Origin: Mimachlamys varia
Taxonomy: Eukaryota > Mollusca > Bivalvia > Pectinida > Pectinidae
Direction: 5' to 3'
DNA length: 64,000 nucleotides
NCBI GenBank assembly: GCA_947623455.1
Contig: OX392528.1
Span: forward strand, 53,214,322 to 53,278,321
Within the stretch, counting starts at the first letter, position 1. Every line of letters starts with the position of its first letter. Made by a program: the position numbers and the translations under genes. The notes under the pieces were generated by a model. That model was not told the origin of the DNA. It made no database searches and saw only the letters and a list, made by a program, of their open reading frames with translations. Positions 1-9,497 of this stretch are shown here, in pieces.

Positions 1-1200
1 GCACACCAGTAAATAATATAAACACTTTGTATCCGCTGTTTATACACGTTCTTAAACCTTATGAAAATTGGGGGTATCAAGGTATTAAAATCTGATTTCT
101 TTTTTTATGCAGGTGGAGGGTTCATTTACCAATGGCTACATGGATGGACAATCTTCAATAAATTTCATTATGTTTTGGACATCTTGACTTCTCTACACTT
201 TGCAGCTTCAGTTACTTCTGTCATATTGAGTCGATAACTAAGTAATGTATGTTTCTGTGACATTGTTTGGCAACTCGAAGAGCGTCTGTGACTGCTCATG
301 GAAAGTGGTAACCATAAATTGACTGTCTGAACTTTGAAATTATATGTATGTGAACGAGTCAAATATTTTGTCATCTCAGAATGTATGGTCCGGAGTGAAC
401 TTTAACTGATTAAAATTGAACAGCTGGTAATGGCATACCCTTTAATTTGCGAATGCTAGAATGATGTGTGGGGTTTTTATTTAAGTCTAGCTTGGGTATT
501 CATTGAAGACATTCGGGTAAAACACAATAAAGGGCCAACTAGAAAAGCTTAATGTTATAGAGGCTTCAAAATAACACACATCATTGCATAACTTTTGTTT
601 TTATTTCAAACTTTGTAGACTTGCTTGGTGGATATTGACACAAAATTTCAGCTATTTCGGACCAAGCATTTTAAGCCAATTTTACTCCTTATTTTTTTTT
701 TAGATTTTCATAGGCATGCTATTATAGGGGTTATTCATTGTACAAAAATATCACCCATGGCCACAAAAGCCTTCTGTACATTGCTACCTTATATCGTCAT
801 ATAGAACTACATTGGCACAAATTTATATCTGAAAATAGTTATTGATCTGCTTTTGCCGCATGCCATTCCAAATGGAACATTAAAGAGTTGCTCGATCTCC
901 AAAAACAGAACAATATGGCGTTATCTTTGAGAGAAATATATATCGATTCGGGACGTTTGTATTTTAAAGGGTGTGGCGGATGGCGGTATGCAAGGTGTGG
1001 TGAACTTAACGAGAGAATTTTATAGGACAGAAATCCTTTCTAGAGGTTTAGGTGGCGGTATGCGAGCTAGGATGGCGGTAGATTCGGGTGGCGATAGGTC
1101 AAGGGCACACTGTACATTTATTTGTAAGAAACCCAGAAGGAAGCTCATGCTGGACAATAAAATTCTCTAGTTTTTTAAGATAATTGCCATTAGTTATGTA
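1..1200. other. intergenic, no gene seen
   Basis: No coding exon or known element is recognisable. Between about 967 and 1100 a short motif, GGTGGCGGTA and close variants, recurs about five times and creates a small open frame that looks like a by-product of the repeat. Confidence 0.5.
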
Positions 1201-1224
1201 TATAGTAGCCTACTTAAAAGTTTT

Positions 1225-1382
1225 ATTATGTATAAGTACTGAGAAGTTTTATTACGCTTAAGTGAAATAAATATTTTTTTGCACTTCAGTTCAAAAAAAC
1301 TTCACATAATGGCAAACAGATATTACATGTAATTCCATTATGTATAAGTACTGAGAAGTTTTATTACGCTTAAGTGAAATAA
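1225..1382. repeat. direct repeat pair flanking the start of the 25-bp satellite
   Basis: A block of about 46 bp beginning ATTATGTATAAGTACTGAGA occurs at 1225-1270 and again at 1337-1382, 112 bp apart. Each copy ends in CTTAAGTGAAATAA, which resembles the satellite unit that follows, so this is probably the ancestral edge of the array. Confidence 0.8.
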
Positions 1383-1385
1383 TTT

Positions 1386-2283
1386 TTTTGCACTTAAGTG
1401 GAAATACATTTTTTGCACTTAAGTGGAAATAATTTTTTTGCACTTAAGTGGAAATAAATCTTTTGCACTTAAGTGGAAATAAATCATTTGCACTTAAGTG
1501 GAAATAAATCTTTTGCACTTAAGTGGAAATAAATCTTTTGCACTTAAGTGAAATTAAATCTTTTGCACTTAAGTGGAAATAAATCTTTTGCACTTAAGTG
1601 GAAATAAATCTTTTGCACTTAAGTGAAATTAAATCTTTTGCACTTAAGTGGAAATAAATCTTTTGCACTTAAGTGGAATTAAATCTTTTGCACTTAAGTG
1701 GAAATAAATCTTTTGCACTTAAGTGGAAATAAATCTTTTGCACTTAAGTGGAAATAATGTTTTTGCACTTAAGTGGAAATAAATCTTTTGCACTTAAGTG
1801 GAAATAAATCTTTTGCACTTAAGTGGAAATAAATCTTTTGCACTTAAGTGAAATTAAATCTTTTGCACTTAAGTGGAAATAAATCTTTTGCACTTAAGTG
1901 GAAATAAATCTTTTGCACTTAAGTGGAAATAAATCTTTTGCACTTAAGTGGAAATAATGTTTTTGCACTTAAGTGGAAATAAATCTTTTGCACTTAAGTG
2001 GAAATAAATCTTTTGCACTTAAGTGGAAATAAATCTTTTGCACTTAAGTGGAAATAAATCTTTTGCACTTAAGTGAAATTAAATCTTTTGCACTTAAGTG
2101 GAAATAAATCTTTTGCACTTAAGTGGAAATAAATCTTTTGCACTTAAGTGGAAATAAATCTTTTGCACTTAAGTGGAAATAAATCTTTTGCACTTAAGTG
2201 GAAATAATGTTTTTGCACTTAAGTGGAAATAAATCTTTTGCACTTAAGTGGAAATAAATCTTTTGCACTTAAGTGGAAATAAA
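1386..2283. repeat. 25-bp satellite, 36 copies, palindromic core
   Basis: The 10-bp palindrome CACTTAAGTG recurs at exact 25-bp steps from 1391 to 2266, giving 36 units with no slip in register. The usual unit is CACTTAAGTG + GAAATAAATC + TTTTG. Three tail variants (ending AAATTAAATC, GAAATAATGT or GAATTAAATC) are spaced non-randomly, indicating higher-order duplication. Each half of the core (TTAAGTG) resembles an NK-2 class homeodomain site, which is inference from the consensus only. Confidence 0.95.
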
Positions 2284-2609
2284 CACATACTAGCAAAAAT
2301 AAATACGCAATTATAAATGGAAGCATGGGATCTAATTTTGGAAATCAGGTAAAACTCCATGACGGTTTATCACTTAGTATTAACTGATTGATGATCCATC
2401 ATTTAATGGATTTATAATGTCTGTATTAGTGTAAAGTTACTCATAACAAGCATACTGTAAAGCAAAATGTAAAAATATTAAATATAAAACTGTTTTATTT
2501 TAATTAAATGGAATTCACGATTGTAGTAGTTTGTCTGTTGCCATGCAGGCCTGAATAGGATGATATAATATGTATGGATGTGTGCAGATAATATCCATTC
2601 CACATAAAA
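2284..2609. other. intergenic, no gene seen
   Basis: AT-rich sequence. The 3' tail of the minus-strand SINE that follows may extend into it, but I cannot place the end. Confidence 0.4.
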
Positions 2610-2790
2610 TATTATTTGTGTTGTCCCGAATGTTAGCCTGAGGGGTCTTATTGTGGGAGGAAACCTTTCCTTGAGTACCTGAAGAAAACCCATGTGGTCG
2701 GGCAGGTGACCCCATGTTTTTTCACATCCAGTTAGGGAATCGAACCCTGGAAATGCAAGTATGCTAGCTATCCATTGCACCACTCAACAG
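2610..2790 (-). mobile_element. tRNA-derived SINE (family 1)
   Basis: Read on the minus strand from about 2788, an A-box-like TGGTGCAATGG is followed by a perfect B-box-like GGTTCGATTCC, the internal RNA polymerase III promoter of tRNA-derived SINEs. Downstream is a body with GAGGAAACC and GAAGAAAACCCATGTGG blocks of the type seen in conserved SINE cores. No tRNA cloverleaf is formed. The 3' boundary is uncertain. Confidence 0.65.
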
Positions 2791-3502
2791 ATGATAACAG
2801 ATGCCAATCATTATCATGAATATTAAAAGCATGAAAAACATAATGTACACCATTGATTGTTGTATTATTTTTTTAGCTTTGTCTCCTTGACAACACAGAT
2901 TTAGTGTATTATAATGAAATAAAAACTGAATATAGGCTAAATCTTCCCTTGCCTGTTAAAGACTGTTCCTGAGACTGCAAGTTTTTTTTATTTCAAATTG
3001 TGGCCACAATTAAAGGTTAAATTATGATTACTGTTTAAATCTTCATTTCATATAACTGGTGCTAGAACATTCAAATAGTTTGCAATTTTTTTTTCTCATT
3101 ATACATATATATATATATATAATAGGAAGATTCATTTAGAGTCTATTATGTTCAAAAATAAACATTAAAACTTTAGTGTTGCTTTCATTGTATAATCCTA
3201 TGTAATTGTGGTGTCTTCTAACTTTGATATGCAAATCAAACATTGGTTTCTTACAATCAAGAATTGAAAAGATACATTGCATGTCTTTGAAAGCAAATTA
3301 CTAAGATTTTTTTAAGGAATAAATTGATGACTGTCAAAACAAAGTGTCAAAGAAATTAAAAATGTTGGCACAATCACAGGTGCTTACTTAGTGTACACAT
3401 GTACCGGAACAGCTGTCCCTGATACTAATGAAAGTGACAGCTATTGACATTTATTTAACTAAATTGTAGTGTAATAGGACGAGGAAAAGTGATAAAGATA
3501 GT
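2791..3502. other. intergenic with (TA)n microsatellite
   Basis: No gene is seen. A short TA dinucleotide run lies at about 3105-3121. Confidence 0.5.
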
Positions 3503-3574
3503 GCCGTCGCTTGGGATCGAACCCGTAACTATTGGCTCTCCAGCCCGATGCTCTACCGACTGAGCTAAAGGAAA
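3503..3574 (-). mobile_element. tRNA-like SINE head or tRNA pseudogene
   Basis: The minus strand reads TAGCTCAGTCGGTAGAGC (a typical D-arm/A box) and, about 30 nt later, GGGTTCGATCCC (T-arm/B box). The D-stem GCTC/GAGC pairs, but the anticodon and T stems pair poorly and the acceptor ends do not match, so it is not an intact tRNA gene. The loop would place GGA at the anticodon without a serine-type long variable arm. A SINE head is the likelier reading. Confidence 0.6.
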
Positions 3575-3599
3575 ATTTCCTACAGCTCACGCTTGTAAG

Positions 3600-4190
3600 G
3601 CAACCTAATCAATGCACATCTTTTACAGTAGTAGTACACACTGATCATTGTTTCCAAGAGTCAGACTGTCTTATTGTATTGTGACAATTTATAACTTAAA
3701 ACACATGATAATTGGGCACAAAAGAGATATATATAGTAAAACATTTATTTATCAAAATTTGTTCAAAACCTAAAATAAACAAATTTTGAAGGAAAGTAAA
3801 CTAATATCTTTAATTTCACAGTTGAAATATACATGGAATTCATGTTAAATTTTATGACTGAAGATAGAATTAAGGGGAAGAAGGTAGACATAAAAAAATT
3901 ATCTGACTTAAAGGACATTCTCGAATAAATTACCTCTTTTGAGCCACATTGATACACATATATTAATAAATTAATTATTGTTCCACTCAGGTGATGATAA
4001 TGATAATTTCATTTAAATGATAGATCAACTATAAAATATATGCAATGCAAAACAATTCAGTGGTATAATTAACTAATGGACTATTAAAAAAAATATACAT
4101 ATCATTTTTGAAGTTCATAATACAATTCCACCTCTATTGCTATCAATCAAGTTGACGTTTGGATACAATTCTTGCAAAAGCCTATATACA
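3600..4190. other. intergenic, no gene seen
   Basis: AT-rich, with only short chance open frames on either strand. Confidence 0.4.
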
Positions 4191-4214
4191 AGTTCCTGTG
4201 TATATCACGTTTTA

Positions 4215-4325
4215 TGGCAGCCGCCATATTGTTTACGCATCGCTAGGACACACTGCGATAGTACGCACGATTTGATTGGTCGAGATTGATAGATAGAACA
4301 CTGGTCATTGGTCGACCAATCATTG
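4215..4325. promoter_or_regulatory. cluster of CCAAT and YY1-like sites
   Basis: The segment holds GCCGCCATATTG (reverse complement is YY1-like), an inverted CCAAT box (GATTGGTCGA at 4274), and the perfect 14-bp palindrome ATTGGTCGACCAAT at 4307-4320, which is two inverted CCAAT boxes. The base composition is locally richer in CpG. No transcript start or coding exon is visible nearby, so promoter activity is only inferred. Confidence 0.35.
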
Positions 4326-4391
4326 AGCTTAATTTTGGATCAGTCGAAAACGAATTTGTCGGTGGGTGTTATTCTCAAAATCATATCGGTG

Positions 4392-4520
4392 TTTTTTGCA
4401 CTTAAGTGCAAAAAAATGTTTTTGCACTTAAGTGGAAATGTTTTACACTTAAGTGTAAAATGTACATAATGACAAGTTGGGTTTTTTGCACTTAAGTGTA
4501 AAAGTTTTTGCACTTAAGTA
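4392..4520. repeat. dispersed copies of the satellite palindrome
   Basis: Three full CACTTAAGTG-type cores, one of them with ACACTTAAGTGT flanks, plus a decayed fifth-type copy lie here, 2.1 kb after the main array. The first is part of a 24-bp perfect palindrome at 4392-4415. The spacing is irregular, unlike the 25-bp array. Confidence 0.85.
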
Positions 4521-4695
4521 GATAACGTATTTTATCCTAAAACGGCCGCCCATAGTCAACAGACTACGGTGCTAGGTGAAATTCATACCAAGAGTAGAAA
4601 GTACCGGAATTATATTTGCAAAAAAAAATGTCTTAGTGATATGAAATTTATTTTTTATATGAATCAAGCTTAGAAAATAAGAACCAAATCAAAAT

Positions 4696-5281
4696 GTGTT
4701 CTTTAAGAATAGTAGGTGTCTGGCTATATGGCATACCTTTTGGGCGAAATATATCAAAGGTCAAGGTCACTGTTACTTAAAATATATTTTATCCATGACC
4801 CCTACTTTCTGGACGATAACTGGAGAATTCATTACAGCAGCAAGTTGTCCAAACAAGCAAAGAACCCTTTTAGGTTTTGACCTAGTCTGTTAAATGTCAT
4901 TATATATTTTTTTTCTGAAGAACGCATGCATGATATATGGCAGTAAGATGACACTATATTTTTAATTGGTGAATAAGTTTTCTTATGGCAAACAAAAGAG
5001 AACCTATTGATTTTGAGCCAGGTCTGTCAATTTAAAAGTCAAGGTCACTGCAACTATATTTTATTTCCATAAGATAACTAGTGAATTAATACATGACAGC
5101 AGTAAGATGACAATGGATAAATAACAAAGATCCCTGATGATTTTTGGCCTGGTCAGTTAAAGGTCAAGGTCACTGTTACTAAAATACTTTTTATATACCT
5201 CAGGCATACAGGGAACCCTGTTGATTTTGGGTGTTGTCCTTCAAAGGTCAAGGTCGATCTCTGTTGCTATATCTTTACATG
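4696..5281. repeat. degenerate ~150-200-bp tandem repeat carrying TCAAGGTCA
   Basis: Four diverged units each contain a GATTTTG or related block followed by (AAAGG)TCAAGGTCACTG, with AGATAACT and AGCAGTAAGATGA blocks in between. TCAAGGTCA matches the extended half-site bound by NR5A/ERR/ROR-type nuclear receptors. No protein frame is conserved across the units. Confidence 0.7.
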
Positions 5282-5930
5282 TCCTACTCATGTTAAGGCT
5301 ACTTTTATGCAAATTAATTAACTCAAATTTGTTAATATTTTAATAGTTTGATAGTATCTGAGTATATATTCTTGGCCTTTTATTAATTGCGAGCAACACA
5401 TGTGTTGGGAGTCATTTTCAATTTCTCTTCAGAATTGTTCAAATAATGTCAAAGCCATTAATTCCTTCAACATCTGTTGAGCTCTTAGATCAAGAGGCTT
5501 TTTTTTTATCACAAATTTTTGGAATTATGTAAATTAGTAAAATCATTGACATTAACAATATAATTTGGCAACAGTCCCCCACTGAATGTGAAGTACCGCC
5601 TCCCCAATGTGAGCCCATACCTAGGGCACACATTTCCAGTGATTTTTAATGTAGGAGATATTGCCAGCACAAACAAAGTAACTTACTTTTTACGCATGAT
5701 ATGCTGCCTCAGTGACAATAATAAATTTAAGGTGCTGTACATAAGCGCTAGATAGAGACTGGATAAGATTGTGGAAGGACAGAAGAAAATAAGGACAGAC
5801 ACAATACAAAACTAGTCCCCTAAGTTCCCGATGGGGGAGTCATAAGTAGAGTGTCACAATTAAGGTCAGTTACAGGTCATATATTGAGGTCAAAGGTAAA
5901 ACAGGAGAATGTTTTTTCAATGTCATTTAA

Positions 5931-6314
5931 AGGCCCAATATACGTAACTTTCGGCAAAACTTGAAGCCAAAATCAAGCCTAATAACTTATTATAATTATA
6001 GATATAGTTATGATTAACAGATATAAGCAATATTGAAAATGAATTCTTATGCGTTTACTGGTACAGCAGAGTTGAAACTTGGTATTTGTAAACACGCATC
6101 CATTTTTAACTGTCTTCTAACTTCGGCTTAAGCTTGTTGTTAAAGCTGTTCAATTTGAAATATCTCATTGTTTCTGGCCAAATTAAGTTCATCCTAAGCA
6201 TTTGAACCCCTTTAACATGAATAATTGGATAACTCGAAGATTAATTCTCAAAATCTCACATAAGAAAACATTTTGCTTCGACATTGTTTTGAATTCTTCC
6301 TGGATATATGTCTA
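5931..6314 (+). mobile_element. piggyBac-type MITE copy 1 (TTAA-flanked)
   Basis: The left end AGGCCCAATATACGTAACTT directly follows TTAA (5927-5930). The first 220 bp match the reverse complement of the element at 36117-36503. The right end is decayed: the last 8 bp expected before TTAA (6315-6318) are missing, leaving TATGTCTA. The length is 384 bp versus 387 bp in the other copy. It has no coding capacity. TTAA target duplication is characteristic of the piggyBac superfamily. Confidence 0.75.
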
Positions 6315-6318
6315 TTAA

Positions 6319-6808
6319 ATAGTAAGTGGTCTTTACTGTGTTATAATCTTTGTTCACCTGGGCTGCTTTCTAGAAAATGATTTTTCTTTTGTGCACAGGC
6401 TTGTTGAATATTATTCCTGATTTCAGGAACCAAAACAAAAAACACACAAAAATTGAATAAAGATTTAACTTTATATATAATTATAAATATTACATTTTTT
6501 TCTCAAACATTATAATATCAAATATAGCAGTTCTTTCTAAAAAAGAAATCACTGATAGCTTTTCAAACATCAGCATATCACAAAAAACATTGTATAGTTA
6601 TCTCCCTTTAAACAAGTTTTCTTTACTGTCTTTAATAAAATGATTAACTCCTTACTATTAACTAATCAAGATTTCATTTTCACAATGAAAGTTTCATGCA
6701 GATACTCTGTTCAATACCACAGAAAAATTTACATAAACTTTCTCAAAAACAAAAAAATTTCAATGGGGATCAAATTACAATGGTTCAATCCATTGCTTCA
6801 CAAACCAA
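6319..6808. other. intergenic, no gene seen
   Basis: AT-rich sequence containing GTTATCTCCCTTTAAA, a motif of a kind I associate with dispersed repeats in mollusc genomes. Confidence 0.35.
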
Positions 6809-7582
6809 GGGTGTACAATACGCTACTCTCCTTTCCAGTAGCCTTTTGTATGCACCCTTGGCTTGTGAAGGGTGTACAAACGCTACTCTCCTTTCCAGTA
6901 GCCTTTTGTATGCCCCCTTGGCTTGTGAAGGGTGTACAAACGCTACTCTCCTTTCCAGTAGCCTTTTGTATGCCCCCTTGGCTTGTGAAGGGTGTACAAA
7001 CGCTACTCTCCTTTCCAGTAGCCTTTTGTATGCCCCCTTGGCTTGTGAAGGGTGTACAAACGCTACTCTCCTTTCCAGTAGCCTTTTGTATGCCCCCTTG
7101 GCTTGTGAAGGGTGTACAAACGCTACTCTCCTTTCCAGTAGCCTTTTGTATGCCCCCTTGGCTTGTGAAGGGTGTACAAACGCTACTCTCCTTTCCAGTA
7201 GCCTTTTGTATGCCCCCTTGGCTTGTGAAGGGTGTACAAACGCTACTCTCCTTTCCAGTAGCCTTTTGTATGCCCCCTTGGCTTGTGAAGGGTGTACAAA
7301 CGCTACTCTCCTTTCCAGTAGCCTTTTGTATGCCCCCTTGGCTTGTGAAGGGTGTACAAACGCTACTCTCCTTTCCAGTAGCCTTTTGTATGCCCCCTTG
7401 GCTTGTGAAGGGTGTACAAATGCTACTCTCCTTTCCAGTAGCCTTTTGTATGCCCCCTTGGCTTGTGAAGGGTGTACAAACGCTACTCTCCTTTCCAGTA
7501 GCCTTTTGTATGCCCCCTTGGCTTGTGAAGGGTGTACAAACGCTACTTCTCTTTTCAAAAGGAGAGCGTATTGTATGCACCC
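6809..7582. repeat. 60-bp minisatellite, ~12.5 near-identical copies, with inverted edges
   Basis: The unit is exactly 60 bp and copies 6841-7540 differ at only two or three positions (a C/A in the first unit, a C/T at 7421). Each unit can form two imperfect hairpins: TACAAACGCTACT with AGTAGCCTTTTGTA, and TGCACCCTT with AAGGGTGTA. The array begins with GGGTGTACAATACGCT (6809) and ends with its inverse (7561-7582), so it appears to have grown inside a foldback element. Because 60 is a multiple of 3 and the unit has few stops, four long frames (257-346 codons) are open; I do not regard them as genes. Confidence 0.95.
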
Positions 7583-7682
7583 TTACCTCGCAAACGTCAG
7601 AGAAGTGTACCTTGGGTTTCCGACGATGGGTTCTCCCATGCAATGTTCATATCACATCACAACATGACATTTTTGGATAGCA

Positions 7683-9497
7683 TGTACAGGTAATACAATT
7701 GTACAATTACAGTATAAGTAAGAAAGATATATACCTGTAAAATCTTCATAATAATCAACAACCTACTTTTATTTAATAATTATGGAATTCAACTTTTACT
7801 TTCAAAGCTTGCCTTATAGATCTGTTTAAAAGACAGCTGCAGCAATAGTAAACTTCTGGAAAATGAATTTGATTGCAGCAAGAAAACAGGAAAAATATTT
7901 TCAGATCAGACTCAATTGATCATTATCAAGATTTTAAGGCATGTTAATACATGTAGTACACAACTGTACATATATTTCATTAAGTGCTGGAATGTATTCC
8001 AATAAATATATGATATATATGTATACAGATTATATTACATTTGGTTAAAATTACCTAGGCTAAGTGTCTTTACTATTTTTTTCATACCAAAATCACAATT
8101 CTTGATATTAGATTTTCTCTTAACAATTCAGACTTCAAAATCTCTTTTAAATAGTTTTTATATTTTTTTTAATCAAGAATTTAATCATCATAGCTTTGGT
8201 ATAATATATACATTTGTATTACTATACTGGCAGACTACATATTTTTACCGTCACAATAATATTTTCCCTGTTTTAAACATTCAGGAAATATTCAGCTCTT
8301 TGTCACTATCTTTAATCTACGTTACATCATTGTCATTTCTACATTCATGTACTGGTAAATATAACAAAGACAAAACTACAGCACTATAGACAAGGATATA
8401 TTTTTGGGGATTTTTGTAATATGGTTATCTTTCATGTATATAGTATTTCTATTTCCCTGAGTGAGCATTCATGGGCAGGAAAACATGACCAGATTCTGCT
8501 GAATTAAAGGAAATGTTTATCTTTTTACAAGTAATCTCGGTTAGACTACATTATGTAGAAAATTTAATTTATCACATTTGAGGTGATTTCAAGCCACTGA
8601 GATGTTAATCCTATTGTCATAATTGGAATAAACTATAATTAAGTGTTACAGCTTTTTCTTCCATTGAAGGTATCTCAGGGTTTTTTTCTATTAAGGGTGT
8701 ATGATATAATAACATTTACCCCAGTGTGACATGCATTATCTCCCCTTGAAAGAGTTCCACAGCAAATAACTTGAATATCATTAAACTTAAATTGGAACAC
8801 TTAATTTAAATGTTTAAAATAATTATTGACATGTACATATTCAAAATGCATACAATAATTCACAACATATTTCTCTCTATGCCTTGATGCACACAAGGCT
8901 CGGACATCTTTGACAGTGATCAATTAACACTTTGTTTTCATGGGTCCTTTTTGTAAATATTGCCGAAAACTATGGGTCCCACAATGTTAAATTGACGTAT
9001 TTCCAGAATTTCTGTGAGTCCTTTCATAAGTATATGAGTACTGGACTAGGGACTCACACGTAGATTGATCACTGCTTTGAAAGGTAGATAATAATTGCTG
9101 AAAGGTACATAAGAATTGATGACATATCTAAAAGATATATGCAATAATGCACACATTGTTTTGCAATTAAATTGATATTACTGAAATAGATATGTATCTC
9201 TGCCCAAACTGAAAAAACCCTAATAAACACAAATTACACTTATGATGGCAGCATTTCTAAGAAAGACAATTGACGGGAAGCTGAAATTTATCCAAATATA
9301 ATGAAAGATTAAGCAGAAAATAAAACTGCTTACAAAATATTAGAAATTATCCTGAAAAATGTTTTCTTACACTCTAAAATGTCAAGACTAATAGTAAAGA
9401 GGCTATGTCGATCTTATACTGAAGTACGCAAATATAAAAAGTTCTCAGCTAAATATTAAACTTTCATTTCTAAACTCTAGAGAAATTTGTAAGGAAA
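7683..9497. other. intergenic and MAP10 3' flank
   Basis: The MAP10 3' UTR must begin at 9497 and run leftwards. I did not find a convincing minus-strand AATAAA close to the stop codon. A GCATTATCTCCCCTTGAA repeat motif is seen near 8732. No other gene is recognised. Confidence 0.4.

Noticed and set aside
973..1170. 65-codon frame starting MADGGMQG
   Set aside because: Built from short GGTGGCGGTA repeats, with no homology or gene context.
1386..2283. CRISPR-like array
   Set aside because: Units are contiguous 25-bp repeats without unique spacers, in a eukaryotic genome.
3503..3574. Functional tRNA gene
   Set aside because: A and B boxes are present, but the acceptor, anticodon and T stems do not pair acceptably.
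6640..7680. Open frames of 257-346 codons over the 60-bp array on both strands
   Set aside because: They exist in four frames at once because the unit length is a multiple of three and lacks stops; no start context, splice signal or family motif supports any of them.
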